Origin: Chryseobacterium ginsenosidimutans
GTDB taxonomy: Bacteria; Bacteroidota; Bacteroidia; Flavobacteriales; Weeksellaceae
Reading direction: 5' to 3'
DNA length: 64,000 bases
NCBI RefSeq assembly: GCF_030823405.1
Contig: NZ_JAUSXC010000001.1
Location: 1 to 64,000 of the forward strand
Below the pieces are notes generated by a model that saw only the letters and a list, made by a program, of their open reading frames with translations, searched no databases and was not told where the DNA came from. Within the stretch, counting starts at the first letter, position 1, and each line of letters begins with the position of its first letter. This document shows positions 9,205-18,343 of the stretch, one piece after another. The position numbers were made by a program, and so were the translations under genes.

Positions 9205-11499
9205 TTATTTCTTATCCTTTTTCTCTCTTCTTTGAGCATCTAAGACAGCAATTGTTGCCAGGTTTACAATTTCGTCCACACTTGAACGCATCTGTAAAAC
9301 GTGAACAGGCTGTTTTAATCCCATCAAGATCGGTCCGATTACCTGTGCCACTTTCATTCCTCTAATGATCTTGTATGATAAGTTTGCACTTTCAAGGTTA
9401 GGGAAAATGAATGTATTGGCAGGTGTCGTTCCCAGTTTTGAGAAAGGATAATCGCTCAAATGATCTGCATTCATGGCAAAATCCGGCTGAATTTCTCCAT
9501 CAACAACCATTTTCGGGTATTTTTCATGAAGAATACTAACTGCTTTAGCTACTTTTTTAGAAGTATCGGAAATCGCTGCAAAATTTTCAAACCCTAACAT
9601 CGCAATTCTTGGTTCAATTGCAAAAGATTTTACTGTAAACTCTGCCATTTTAGCAATATTTACCAAGTCTTCAGCCGTTGGATTTTGATTGATTGAAGTA
9701 TCTGCGAAGAAAATAGGCTTCTTTTCAGACAAAATCATCATCATTGCTGCTACTTTATCAACGCCTTTATCTTTTTCGATCACCTCTAAAACAGGTCTTA
9801 GAACTGAAGTATAATTTTTAGAGAAACCAACGATTAATCCATCTGTATCGCCATGTCTTAACATCAATGGCCCGAAATAATCTCTCTGACGAACGTATCT
9901 TTTCGCTTTATACTCGTTCATTCCTTTTCTCTGACGAAGCTTCCAAAGCGTTTCTCTGTATCTTTTTCTGTTTTCTTTCTGGTCGTCATCACTTGGATCG
10001 ATAATCGGAACATCCAAATTGATTCCGAAATGCTCCATCTGCTCTTTGATGTATTTTTTGTTTCCCAGCAAACTTGGATAAGCAATACCTTCTTCATAAA
10101 GAATTTGTGCCGCCTTCAATACATTATATTCTTCAGCGTTTCCTAAAGTGATTCTCTTCGGATTTGCTTTTGCACGGCTCTGCATCATTCTTACCAGCTT
10201 CTCGTCTCTTCCCATTCTGTCAAGCAGACTGTTTTCGTATTCGTCGAAGTCGGTAATTGTTTTTCTCGCAACACCGCTTTCAATCGCAGCTCTTGCAACC
10301 GCGCTTGAAACTTTTGTAATCAATCTATTATCAAATGGTTTTGGAATAAAATATTCTCTTCCAAATTGTAAATTCTGAACATTATAAGCTAGAATTACCG
10401 CTTCAGGAACCGGTTCTTTCGCCAAATTAGCGATTGCATGAACGGCTGCCAGTTTCATTTCTTCATTAATACCTTTTGCCTGAACATCCAGTGCACCACG
10501 GAAAATATACGGGAAACCAAGAACGTTGTTCACCTGATTAGGATAATCACTTCTTCCGGTCGCCATGATGACATCTTTTCTGGTAGCAATGGCCAAATCG
10601 TAAGCAATCTCCGGGTCAGGATTTGCCAATGCAAAAACGATCGGGTTCTCATTCATACTGCTCAACATTTCAGGAGTCATCACATTTCCTTTAGACAAAC
10701 CAATGAACACATCTGAACCTTTTACAGCATCTTCCAATGTTTCAATATCTGTATTGGCAATGAAATCTATTTTTTCCGGCGTAAGGTTTTCTCTTTTATT
10801 ATTGATAACGCCTTTACTGTCGCACATTAAGACGTTTTCTCTTTTTAAGCCTAAAGAAATATAAAGATTGGTACAGGCAATTGCCGCAGCTCCTGCTCCA
10901 TTCACTACCATTTTCACTTCTTCAATTTTTTTGTTGGCAATCTGAAGAGAGTTAATCAATGCAGCGGCAGAAATAATTGCTGTTCCGTGCTGATCATCGT
11001 GCATCAAGGGTATATCCAATTCCTCTTTTAATTTTTGTTCGATATAAAATGCTTCAGGAGCTTTGATATCTTCAAGGTTGATTCCTCCAAAAGTCGGAGC
11101 GATACCTTTTACAATCTGAATAAATTTATCGGGATCTTTTTCGTCAATTTCAATATCAAAAACATTGATGTCTGCAAAAATTTTAAACAAAAGACCTTTT
11201 CCTTCCATTACCGGTTTTGAAGCTTCAGCGCCGATATCTCCCAATCCAAGAACCGCTGTACCATTAGAAATAACAGCTACCAGATTTCCTTTTCCTGTGT
11301 AATCATATACTGTTTCCGGCTTTTCGTGGATTTCCATACAAGGAACTGCAACCCCCGGAGAATACGCCAATGACAAATCTCTCTGAGATGAGTGTGGTTT
11401 TGAAGGGATAACTTCGATCTTTCCTTTAGGTTCGGCTTTATGGTAATCTAACGCGGCCTGATTAAAGTTCTTTTCGTCGCGGTGGGTTTTGTTTGACAT
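9205..11499 (-). CDS. maeB: NADP-dependent malic enzyme, MaeB type with phosphotransacetylase-like domain
   Basis: Decarboxylates malate to pyruvate with formation of NAD(P)H. The 764-residue length fits the long MaeB form. Residues from about 1 to 430 are the malic enzyme part, with [12 protein letters not shown], the [10 protein letters not shown] metal/substrate motif and a nucleotide-binding [16 protein letters not shown] segment. The remainder resembles phosphate acetyltransferase ([17 protein letters not shown]) and in known MaeB enzymes is regulatory (acetyl-CoA sensing) rather than catalytic. It starts 16 bases after the BadF-type kinase gene, so the two are probably co-transcribed. 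The order malic enzyme, ruvA, sprA is common in flavobacteria. Confidence 0.94.
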   Translation of the reverse strand: MSNKTHRDEKNFNQAALDYHKAEPKGKIEVIPSKPHSSQRDLSLAYSPGVAVPCMEIHEKPETVYDYTGKGNLVAVISNGTAVLGLGDIGAEASKPVMEGKGLLFKIFADINVFDIEIDEKDPDKFIQIVKGIAPTFGGINLEDIKAPEAFYIEQKLKEELDIPLMHDDQHGTAIISAAALINSLQIANKKIEEVKMVVNGAGAAAIACTNLYISLGLKRENVLMCDSKGVINNKRENLTPEKIDFIANTDIETLEDAVKGSDVFIGLSKGNVMTPEMLSSMNENPIVFALANPDPEIAYDLAIATRKDVIMATGRSDYPNQVNNVLGFPYIFRGALDVQAKGINEEMKLAAVHAIANLAKEPVPEAVILAYNVQNLQFGREYFIPKPFDNRLITKVSSAVARAAIESGVARKTITDFDEYENSLLDRMGRDEKLVRMMQSRAKANPKRITLGNAEEYNVLKAAQILYEEGIAYPSLLGNKKYIKEQMEHFGINLDVPIIDPSDDDQKENRKRYRETLWKLRQRKGMNEYKAKRYVRQRDYFGPLMLRHGDTDGLIVGFSKNYTSVLRPVLEVIEKDKGVDKVAAMMMILSEKKPIFFADTSINQNPTAEDLVNIAKMAEFTVKSFAIEPRIAMLGFENFAAISDTSKKVAKAVSILHEKYPKMVVDGEIQPDFAMNADHLSDYPFSKLGTTPANTFIFPNLESANLSYKIIRGMKVAQVIGPILMGLKQPVHVLQMRSSVDEIVNLATIAVLDAQRREKKDKK

Positions 11500-11515
11500 A
11501 AAATTCTGTTTTTAT

Positions 11516-12367
11516 TTATAGTATATATTTAATGTGGTAATTAACTAAACTTTCAATCGGTTTTTGTACAATCTGTCCCACATTAAGGTTAAGCTCTGCC
11601 GCTGCAGAACGTAGAATATCTTCGTAATAATAAGCAATAGAACCGATAAAATTAATTTCGGCCTCTTTTGATTCTTCATAAGGAAGAACCTGGTAGTCGA
11701 AAAAGTTCAGCATTTCTTCGAAAACCATTTTCTGGAAATAAGGATGATCCTTTCTTTCCACCACAAATTTATTAAAATCTGCTAAATAAGCATTTGGTCT
11801 GGTTGTATGATACATATTTTTCAATGCTTCATCGATGGTTAAGTGGTATATTTCCTCAAATTCCTGATGAAGATCTGCAGGAAGTTTCTGCATAAAAAAT
11901 CTTCGTACCAATTGTTTTCCAATTGCACTTCCGCTTCCTTCATCTCCCATCAGAAATCCGAGGGAAGGAAGCTTTATTTTTATATTTTCCCCATTAAAAT
12001 AACAAGAATTGGACCCTGTTCCCATGATACACACGATGGCAGGTTTATCCTGATATGCAGCATATGCAGCAGCCATAAGATCTTCTCTTACGATAATTTC
12101 AGCATTGGTGAAAACTTTTCCTAATTCCTCAACAATGGTATCACAGTTTTGCTGAACTCCACATCCTGAACCATAAAAATAGATTCTCTTGATGGAATTC
12201 TTAACTGTAGTTAAGCTTGTATTTTTTTCAATTTCGGGAACGATAAGTTCTTTGTTGATAAAATTCGGGTTGAAACCAATAGTTTCTGTTTTCAGGAAGA
12301 TCTTTTTAAAATCGTCAAGGATCACCCAATCCGACTTCGTAGAACCACTATCAACAATAGCAACCAT
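11516..12367 (-). CDS. BadF/BadG-type ATPase, N-acetylglucosamine kinase-like
   Basis: An actin-fold sugar kinase-like protein of 283 residues. It has the N-terminal phosphate-binding loop MVAIVDSGSTKSDWVI, a second phosphate motif CIMGTGSNSCYFNG and the adenosine-site region SLGFLMGDEGSGSAIGKQLV, as in the BadF/N-acetylglucosamine kinase family. The natural substrate cannot be told from sequence; amino-sugar phosphorylation in cell wall recycling is a reasonable inference. It is probably the first gene of a unit with maeB. Confidence 0.85.
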   Translation of the reverse strand: MVAIVDSGSTKSDWVILDDFKKIFLKTETIGFNPNFINKELIVPEIEKNTSLTTVKNSIKRIYFYGSGCGVQQNCDTIVEELGKVFTNAEIIVREDLMAAAYAAYQDKPAIVCIMGTGSNSCYFNGENIKIKLPSLGFLMGDEGSGSAIGKQLVRRFFMQKLPADLHQEFEEIYHLTIDEALKNMYHTTRPNAYLADFNKFVVERKDHPYFQKMVFEEMLNFFDYQVLPYEESKEAEINFIGSIAYYYEDILRSAAAELNLNVGQIVQKPIESLVNYHIKYIL

Positions 12368-12458
12368 ATTTTAGATTTTAGTTTAAAGATGCTAAATTAT
12401 GAATTTATCTTTTAAGATGGTTGATTATTGACATGACATATATGTTATTTGTGGTGTA

Positions 12459-12710
12459 GAAGATGGACTATTTATTTTGAATTATCCTTTAATTAGTCCG
12501 AAACATGGTTCCTTTATTTTGGCGGACGGGATATTGAATTCTACCAGAGGTTTATCTATTATGAAACATGCTTTATATACTTTGGGCGGAACCTCATCTC
12601 CTTTAGACAAAGCAATAAATACTTTTGACAATGCTTCATTTATTTTGTACGAAGCTTTATACATATTGGACAGGGTCTTAGATATTTTGACAATGTCTTA
12701 TATAGTATTT
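12459..12710. repeat. Twelve degenerate 21-bp tandem repeats
   Basis: Twelve consecutive 21-base units can be laid out without gaps, for example starting at 12501, 12564, 12627, 12648 and 12669. Many units begin GACAATGC or AAACATGC and end ATTTTG. The plus strand has a TTG-started open frame through the tract (12477-12839), and the minus strand has one of 60 codons. Both look like 7-residue repeats forced by the 21-base period. I do not accept either as a gene without further support. Outside the repeat, 12368-12458 holds nothing recognisable. Confidence 0.6.
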
Positions 12711-12715
12711 AATTT

Positions 12716-12798
12716 GTTTGTCTCCAGTAGGGATCTAAACATAGCATTAGAAATCTTTATGAAAAAATTCGTGCCTGGATCCCTACGGGAAGACAAAC
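12716..12798. repeat. Inverted repeat, REP- or MITE-like
   Basis: Left arm 12716-12735 (GTTTGTCTCCAGTAGGGATC) is an imperfect inverted copy of the right arm 12777-12798, which carries GGATCCCTACGGG followed by AAGACAAAC. The arms are about 40 bases apart and immediately follow the 21-bp repeat tract. No transposase is present. Confidence 0.5.
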
Positions 12799-12841
12799 AG
12801 AGTGGTAATAAACTGAAGAGAAAAAATTTAATTTTTTGAGT

Positions 12842-12875
12842 AAAAAGAGCTTATACAAGTGTATAAGCTCTTTTG
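12842..12875. terminator. Hairpin terminator, bidirectional in form
   Basis: Perfect 14-base arms AAAAGAGCTTATAC and GTATAAGCTCTTTT, with T-rich sequence on both sides, lie just after the stop codon of the minus-strand gene at 12878. Confidence 0.8.
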
Positions 12876-12877
12876 TT

Positions 12878-13600
12878 TTATCGTGTTTTGAATTTTATTC
12901 TTGAAATTGCTTTGTATTCAGGAGAGTTGCTTTCTAAAATGGTAAACAGATAGTCTTTGGCTTTATTGAATACATCTACAAGATTATCTTCTGAGTTGTA
13001 AACTGTATTATTTCTTAAACTTCTTGCTGCATTTAAAGGAATAAAGGTGTCTGCAACAGCCTGAGTTGCCTGAAGCATCTGATTTTTCTCCTGCTGTAAT
13101 GTTGCTACCTGATATTCTGTTTCGTTGGGATTGTAATTGGGTGTGTTCTGAAGAAGTGAAATTAGCTGATCGTAATTATTGGTTCTAAGATCATACCCCA
13201 TCTGTGACACTGAGTTTTGCTTCTGTTCTTCCTCCGTGTCTGTAGTTGCTACAGGTTTTACTTTTCTGACTCCTTTTAGTTTTCGGGCAATGGTCATAAA
13301 GTCTTCCAACTGAGCCTGAAAAACTCCTTCTGTAGCTTTATACATTTTGCGGAGCTTTGTAATTTTTTTGCTTACCGGAGTAAAAAGCTTTTCGCGATTG
13401 TCTACCGCCAACGAGTATGGCGCTACGGAATTATTTACCGCTTCCTGACTTGTAAAAGCCGAATTGTAAATGTTCTGAAGGTTAGCCAGTAATAATTTTG
13501 GATTGCTAGGATTGTATTTTGATCCTAAATCTGCAATGTGTGAACACAATAGATTGGCATTTGCAATGTTTTTTGCATGCCCTGTTTCATTTTTTGACAT
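12878..13600 (-). CDS. Conserved hypothetical protein
   Basis: A soluble, mainly helical protein of 240 residues with no signal peptide and no membrane segment. It begins MSKNETGHAKNIANANLLCSHI and contains long amphipathic helices with a low-complexity acidic linker (TDTEEEQKQ) near residue 125. I recognise no catalytic motif. Similar proteins occur in flavobacteria as far as I recall, but I cannot name a family. It stands alone between two terminators, so it is probably monocistronic. Confidence 0.7.
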   Translation of the reverse strand: MSKNETGHAKNIANANLLCSHIADLGSKYNPSNPKLLLANLQNIYNSAFTSQEAVNNSVAPYSLAVDNREKLFTPVSKKITKLRKMYKATEGVFQAQLEDFMTIARKLKGVRKVKPVATTDTEEEQKQNSVSQMGYDLRTNNYDQLISLLQNTPNYNPNETEYQVATLQQEKNQMLQATQAVADTFIPLNAARSLRNNTVYNSEDNLVDVFNKAKDYLFTILESNSPEYKAISRIKFKTR

Positions 13601-13650
13601 AAAAGTGTTTTTTAACTAGAGTAAATTTAGAAAAAATTTTGACTAAAAAT

Positions 13651-13677
13651 AAAACCGCAGAAATTTTCTGCGGTTTT
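13651..13677 (-). terminator. Terminator of the 13.7-17.3 kb minus-strand group
   Basis: The arms AAAACCGCAGAAA and TTTCTGCGGTTTT form a perfect hairpin flanked by T-rich sequence, 10 bases beyond the stop codon of the gene at 13687. Confidence 0.8.
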
Positions 13678-13686
13678 ATTTTTAAT

Positions 13687-14313
13687 CTAATTATTAGGAA
13701 TGTTTAATGTCAAATTAATTTTATCTAATTTTTCTATGAAATAATGTGATCGATTACCATTTTTATAGTTGGCAGTATATTCTTCAATTACATAATTTCC
13801 TTGTAGTTTTTCTTTTAGGCTGCTTATTATTTTTGTGTTGATGTTATAACTCAAGTCTAAAGCGTAAAATCTAATTAAATCATCTTCGCTAGGTTTTAAA
13901 GAAACGATTAGGTCTAAAACAGAACGTCTGGCATTGGGCTTTTTGAAACATTTTATAGAATACTTATTTTCATCAATTTTTTCAACATTAATATGATCAA
14001 TTTCAAGCTCATCTTTCGGAGTGAATTCTAAATAACTTTTAAAATCAAAACGCTCTGTTATTTTGTTTTGAGAATAATTAAAATGATAAGCAATATGTTT
14101 ACCCTTGTCACCGATAGCACCATATGAGTTGCTATGTATGCCCATATCATATTCTGGGTTTTTTGAATTTATGATTAGGGTATAAGGTTGGAAGTCATAT
14201 CCAGAAGAAGTCTTTCTTTTGCTACCTATTTTTAATCTATAGTCAAATGTATAAGTTTGTGCATTTACAATCAAGCCTATTAATACCATAAAAATGGCTG
14301 TTAAATTTTTCAT
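13687..14313 (-). CDS. Secreted hypothetical protein
   Basis: A 208-residue protein with a clear signal peptide (MKNLTAIFMVLIGLIVNAQ, cleavage expected after NA). The mature part is rich in beta-type residues, and has YTFDYRLKIGSKRKTSSGYDFQPYTLIIN near the N-terminus, reminiscent of secreted proteins of the GLPGLI group but without the diagnostic motif. It is the last gene of a same-strand row with two DUF6705-like lipoproteins and the large lipoprotein at 15599. The function is not known. Confidence 0.65.
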   Translation of the reverse strand: MKNLTAIFMVLIGLIVNAQTYTFDYRLKIGSKRKTSSGYDFQPYTLIINSKNPEYDMGIHSNSYGAIGDKGKHIAYHFNYSQNKITERFDFKSYLEFTPKDELEIDHINVEKIDENKYSIKCFKKPNARRSVLDLIVSLKPSEDDLIRFYALDLSYNINTKIISSLKEKLQGNYVIEEYTANYKNGNRSHYFIEKLDKINLTLNIPNN

Positions 14314-14364
14314 GTTGTATTTTTTTAATTCTCACCAAACTTTCTTAGAGAGAATTCATTTTAT

Positions 14365-14964
14365 TTACTGTTTTATTAATATCATTTTTTGCGTTGGCAA
14401 CAACGGTACATCTGTTGAAAAATTAGGACATTTCGCAGGATTCAAAAACCCATCTTTATCCTGAGAGTAATATAATGTCATTTCATTTGGGTTAACAATT
14501 CTAGTTTCAATAAAAACATCACCTGATTCTAAGCAATCATAATTACCCACAAAATGCATGACATAAGATCTCTTCTGAAAATTATAGCCCCAAAAATATG
14601 TATCATTATCAGGTTTGTTCATAGAAGAATAAATAATAGTTCCAGAGTTATCTTTTACTTGTATTCTACCAATTATCATGTCCCAAGAAAGAGCATCAGT
14701 AGGTTCATCTTTGTAATTGACTTTTTTCTCTAATTTAATTTCATATTGTTTACCATTATAATTTCCTTTCCAAATCCCAACCAGCTTATCAAGTCTGTTA
14801 TTAGTATCTTTTACATAGGTGATATTTTCCAAATCAGGACAGCCTTCATCATGATTTGGTCGCATGGAGCATTCTTCAAATTGTTCTAAAGTTCCTATTA
14901 CTTGCGTTTTGCATGAAATAACCATTAAGAATAATGTGAGTATAAATAATTTATTTTTCATCAT
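14365..14964 (-). CDS. DUF6705-like lipoprotein, copy 1
   Basis: A 199-residue lipoprotein with lipobox VISC (Cys18 or 19 depending on which of two adjacent ATG codons is used). After the Cys, KTQVIGTLEQFEECSMRPNH is shared with the next gene, and a Trp-Lys-Gly-Asn beta motif (VGIWKGNYNGKQYEI) follows. The C-terminal third is almost identical to copy 2. The family assignment to DUF6705 is from memory. Its role is unknown; location directly downstream of a large secreted lipoprotein would fit an immunity or partner protein, which is inference. Confidence 0.7.
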   Translation of the reverse strand: MMKNKLFILTLFLMVISCKTQVIGTLEQFEECSMRPNHDEGCPDLENITYVKDTNNRLDKLVGIWKGNYNGKQYEIKLEKKVNYKDEPTDALSWDMIIGRIQVKDNSGTIIYSSMNKPDNDTYFWGYNFQKRSYVMHFVGNYDCLESGDVFIETRIVNPNEMTLYYSQDKDGFLNPAKCPNFSTDVPLLPTQKMILIKQ

Positions 14965-14995
14965 GAAAGTTTAAAACCTCCGGAGAGGCTTTAGA

Positions 14996-15580
14996 TTATT
15001 GTTTTGTTAATGTCATTTTTTGCGTTGGCAACAACGGTATATATGTTGAAAAATTAGGGCATTTCGCAGGATTCAAAAAACCATCTTTATCCTGAGAGTA
15101 ATACAATGTCATTTCATTTGGGTTAACAATTCTAGTTTCAATAAAAACATCACCTGATTCTAAGCAATCATAATTACCCACAAAATGCATGACATAAGAT
15201 CTCTTCTGAAAATTATCTCCAAAAAAAGAGATATTATTATCTATTTCATTCATAGAATTATATATGGTACTCCCTGAATTATCTTTTATAATCATTCTTC
15301 CAAAAATTCTATCCCATTTTACATCCTCACCATTTTGAAGTTTTTTTTCAAAATGTATTTCGTATTGTTTTCCTCCGGAATTTCCTTTCCAAGTTCCAAC
15401 AAATTGATTGAGTCTGTTATTGGTGTCTTTCACATAGGTGATATTTTCCAAATCAGGACAACCGTCATCATGATTTGTTCGCATAGCGCATTCTTCAAGT
15501 TGTTCCAAGGTTCCTATTACTTGTGCTTTACAAGATATTATAATTGATAAGAATACGAAGATTAATAGTGTATTTTTCAT
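14996..15580 (-). CDS. DUF6705-like lipoprotein, copy 2
   Basis: A 194-residue lipoprotein with lipobox IISC followed by KAQVIGTLEQLEECAMRTNH. It is paralogous along its whole length to the gene at 14365. The middle part has diverged (residues about 70-120), while the final 70 residues, from NFQKRSYVMHFVG to the end, are nearly identical at protein and DNA level. This points to recent gene conversion or unequal recombination between the copies. The spacing to both neighbours is small, so the four genes 13687-17308 may be one transcription unit. Confidence 0.7.
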   Translation of the reverse strand: MKNTLLIFVFLSIIISCKAQVIGTLEQLEECAMRTNHDDGCPDLENITYVKDTNNRLNQFVGTWKGNSGGKQYEIHFEKKLQNGEDVKWDRIFGRMIIKDNSGSTIYNSMNEIDNNISFFGDNFQKRSYVMHFVGNYDCLESGDVFIETRIVNPNEMTLYYSQDKDGFLNPAKCPNFSTYIPLLPTQKMTLTKQ

Positions 15581-15598
15581 TTCTTTAAGTTTTTATAA

Positions 15599-17308
15599 TT
15601 ACTGAGGGCAATCACTAGATTGTACATTATTGTTTGAATTTAAAGTTTTTTTCTGTACAGTACCGTTACTTTTTATTTTATATAGCTCAACACCATGTAC
15701 ATTCATCTCTTCTTTTAAAAAATTAAGAAACAATTTTTCAAATGACCAAAATTTATGAAGTATTCTATAATTTACATAATTCTTTGTCCATTGTTCTGTG
15801 TCAAATCCTGTTTTAATATCAGAAGCGGTTCCTGTAAACATGATGGTATAATTCCCGTAGCTTGATACCATGGTTCCATACAGCTGACTGTAATCACCAT
15901 TGGTTGCCATTTGAGCCATTGTCATTAAGGTGTTTACATCTGCCGGAGAAAACATTCTGATAGGCATTTTTACTTCCTCTTCATTATTTTCATTTACATT
16001 TCCTGTAAGATAATCATTTACATGGGTATGAATATATCCTTTAAGACTAGGGGTTACAGTCACGGTCATTGCATCCGAATTAGCCGTAGAAACAGCTTGT
16101 AGTAATTCTGCAAATACTCCACTTTTGCTTTCTGAGAAGCCTGTTTCTTTTTTTAAGCTTAATATTGAGGATTTATCTAATGCTTCTATCTTAGCTTTGT
16201 AATCTACATTTGTACTCTGCGTTTTCAGTTTCTCACAAGGTGTAGCAAGAAATTCATTATAATAATCCTCCCATGTTGTATTAGGATGATTTTTGAAGTA
16301 TTGTAACGCAGTTTTCACAAAATCCTCTGCCTCTGGAGTTAAAATACCATCACATAACTGAGGGTTTATACCAGATAAAGCTAAATATTGATAAATTCTA
16401 AGTCTTACATTATAGTTGCTATTTATCTGAGTGATTTCTTCATTATTTAAGTTTAAAGTATTACAGATTATTCCTTTCGGTCTTTGTATGATATACAAAG
16501 GGGCTGTGGTAGGCAGGGTGATGATTTCGGGTGTCTGGTCATTTCCTAGACCACCGTCCAGAGGCCCTCCTCCTGTAGGGATTCCTCCTCCGCTTCCGTC
16601 TCCGGGCAAGCCTACAGTTCCTCCAGCAGTTCCGGGCTGACAATTTGCGGTATATACACTGCTCACCACATCATAAGGCATATATATCCCATCAACACTG
16701 CAATATTCTCCATTGCTATGATTCCCTTCATGACCGCAATTAAAAGTTGTAATAGTATAATTTGTACATCCTACTGACAATGATATTTGGCTTGTAATCA
16801 ATGAATTTTCATTGTCATTTGATGATTGTATAAGCTTTTCAAGCTGAAAGGAGTTTGGATCAATTTTAAAATCATTTAGTCTTTTGTATTTTAAAATATA
16901 TTTACCACTGAGTTTGTTGTCTATATATTTTAAAATTATCTTTTTCTCAAATCCATCAGAAGATATTTCTGTAACATAGAAAGAGTAATACTTTGCATTC
17001 AAGTAGTTTACTTCTTCAAAAACATCAGTATAAATTTCTGGTGTATCAGCTGATAAATCTTTGGATAAAGAGCCAGAAGCAGAGTCCTCATTTTGCTGTA
17101 AAAATGTATTGAATAATTCTATATTGGGCTTAAGAAAACTTCTGCTTTCATAATCGGACTTATGAAGAATTTGAGTTTTTACATTGTCTTTGGTAAATTG
17201 ATAAGAACTTCGGCTAGAGCCTTCATTGTTTACATAATCGAGTTCCTCTCGACAGCCTAATAAGAAGAATGCTAATGCAAAAAGCATCAGGTAATAATTT
17301 TTTTTCAT
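15599..17308 (-). CDS. Large secreted lipoprotein with JAB-like His/Asp motif
   Basis: A 569-residue protein with a lipoprotein signal (LLGCREELDYV). The N-terminal half of about 220 residues has Cys-containing segments (TTFNCGHEGNHSNGEYCS) and is followed by a glycine/proline linker (GDGSGGGIPTGGGPLDGG). The C-terminal half holds GYIHTHVND and, about 35 residues later, MFSPADVNTL; a His-x-His followed by Ser-Pro-x-Asp is the arrangement of JAB/JAMM metalloproteases, although the usual Pro after HxH is replaced. The modular layout (anchor, linker, C-terminal domain) resembles secreted effector proteins. Both the protease and effector readings are inference. Confidence 0.6.
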   Translation of the reverse strand: MKKNYYLMLFALAFFLLGCREELDYVNNEGSSRSSYQFTKDNVKTQILHKSDYESRSFLKPNIELFNTFLQQNEDSASGSLSKDLSADTPEIYTDVFEEVNYLNAKYYSFYVTEISSDGFEKKIILKYIDNKLSGKYILKYKRLNDFKIDPNSFQLEKLIQSSNDNENSLITSQISLSVGCTNYTITTFNCGHEGNHSNGEYCSVDGIYMPYDVVSSVYTANCQPGTAGGTVGLPGDGSGGGIPTGGGPLDGGLGNDQTPEIITLPTTAPLYIIQRPKGIICNTLNLNNEEITQINSNYNVRLRIYQYLALSGINPQLCDGILTPEAEDFVKTALQYFKNHPNTTWEDYYNEFLATPCEKLKTQSTNVDYKAKIEALDKSSILSLKKETGFSESKSGVFAELLQAVSTANSDAMTVTVTPSLKGYIHTHVNDYLTGNVNENNEEEVKMPIRMFSPADVNTLMTMAQMATNGDYSQLYGTMVSSYGNYTIMFTGTASDIKTGFDTEQWTKNYVNYRILHKFWSFEKLFLNFLKEEMNVHGVELYKIKSNGTVQKKTLNSNNNVQSSDCPQ

Positions 17309-17370
17309 TGTGTATTGACTTCATTCAATTTTTCACAATATTAAAATAAATCTGCTAGTGCACAACTCAC

Positions 17371-17406
17371 TTTTACGGAAAAATTATTACTTTTACGAAA
17401 AATATT
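17371..17406. promoter_or_regulatory. Direct repeats upstream of an XRE gene, possible operator
   Basis: CTTTTACGGAAAAAT (from 17370) and CTTTTACGAAAAATA (from 17390) are direct repeats spaced 20 bases apart, on the same DNA face. They lie in the divergent gap between the lipoprotein at 17308 and the XRE regulator at 17416, so autoregulation or control of both sides is possible. Confidence 0.45.
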
Positions 17407-17415
17407 TTTACTATT

Positions 17416-17781
17416 ATGGAAAAGATTATCAAAAAGATAGCGGAGATCCGCAGTAAAAAAGGTTTCTCTTATGAGAATATGGCTCATGATCTTGATCTGA
17501 GTACTTCGGCATACCGAAAAATAGAAACCGGAGAGACAAAACTGACCGTTGAAAGGCTTGTTGATATTTCTAAAATCTTAGAAACTCCATTGAATGAATT
17601 ATTGGAAACTGATTCTCCAAAAAATTTTAATCAAGAAATAAAAGAGCAATCTACAGGATACCAAGGGGTAGATAATAGAGTTTATCATGAAAATTCTGAA
17701 TTGTCGCAAAAACTTATTGTAATTTACGAACAACAGATCAAAGATTTGAAAGCGGAGATTGAAGAATTGAAAAGTAAATAG
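17416..17781 (+). CDS. XRE-family transcriptional regulator with coiled-coil tail
   Basis: A 121-residue DNA-binding protein. Residues 1-65 are a helix-turn-helix of the XRE/Cro type (IRSKKGFSYENMAHDLDLSTSAYRKIETGETKLT). The C-terminus (about 90-121) is a short coiled coil (IVIYEQQIKDLKAEIEELKSK), suggesting dimerisation. The same architecture occurs in the regulator at 22581. It is divergent from the lipoprotein group and has two direct repeats just upstream that may be its operator. Confidence 0.88.
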   Translation: MEKIIKKIAEIRSKKGFSYENMAHDLDLSTSAYRKIETGETKLTVERLVDISKILETPLNELLETDSPKNFNQEIKEQSTGYQGVDNRVYHENSELSQKLIVIYEQQIKDLKAEIEELKSK

Positions 17782-17832
17782 TTTTAATGCTTCGAGAGTC
17801 TCAGCATGACATTGCGAATACTAGCTGAAAAT

Positions 17833-17872
17833 AAAAAGAGAGTTAACCATAAAATTGTTAACTCTCTTTTTA
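17833..17872. terminator. Hairpin terminator between convergent genes
   Basis: Perfect 13-base arms AAAGAGAGTTAAC and GTTAACTCTCTTT are flanked by A-rich and T-rich ends. It can serve the XRE gene at 17416 and the minus-strand gene at 17896. Confidence 0.8.
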
Positions 17873-17895
17873 ATTATCCGGAGCTAAACACATAA

Positions 17896-18159
17896 TCAAT
17901 GTTTTATTTCTGCTTTTTTATTGTTGAACTGTACCAGCCAATCTTCGATCTCATCTTCAAGATATGAAGTCTGAAGAATCATAGCATTGATAAAATCATC
18001 AGGTACGGGTTCGTTACTGGAGTTTTCAAGATTCCAAAGCTCGTTAGACATATTTTCGTACTCAGAATATACACGTTTGAATCTGGTATTTTCTTTTTCA
18101 AGAGCCTCAATATTTTGTTGCTGAAGCTGGAATTTTCTGTATTTGTTTTGACGTTTCAT
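17896..18159 (-). CDS. Hypothetical coiled-coil protein
   Basis: A small soluble protein of 87 residues if started at MKRQNKYRKFQL; an ATG 17 codons further upstream (18210) is also possible. Residues 5-45 are a heptad-like helix (QLQQQNIEALEKENTRFKRVYSEYENMSNELWNLE). The C-terminal half is acidic and ends in a short basic helix. No family recognised. It is transcribed alone, convergent with the XRE gene. Confidence 0.55.
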   Translation of the reverse strand: MKRQNKYRKFQLQQQNIEALEKENTRFKRVYSEYENMSNELWNLENSSNEPVPDDFINAMILQTSYLEDEIEDWLVQFNNKKAEIKH

Positions 18160-18343
18160 ACAAATATTATTAAAATGTGGTCGTAAAATGTTTTGATAAT
18201 ATGCTTTCAATCACGCATTACAAGATAGAAAAACCATCAACACAAATAGTTGAAAATGAATTTATTATCAGGTCAGGGTTACATCAGTCTGAAAATTAAA
18301 TTTAGAAATTATTTTGATTGAAAAAAAATATTTAACATCTTTT

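Noticed and set aside
12482..12664. Minus-strand 60-codon frame in the same tract
   Set aside because: Same explanation as the plus-strand frame; no upstream signal.
12477..12839. Plus-strand open frame of 120 codons beginning with TTG
   Set aside because: Two thirds of it is the 21-bp repeat tract and the rest crosses an inverted repeat; heptad-like protein pattern follows automatically from the period.
17782..17832. GCTTCGAGAGTCTCAGCATGAC as a dispersed repeat
   Set aside because: Looks like a palindromic repeat seen in relatives, but only one copy is visible here.
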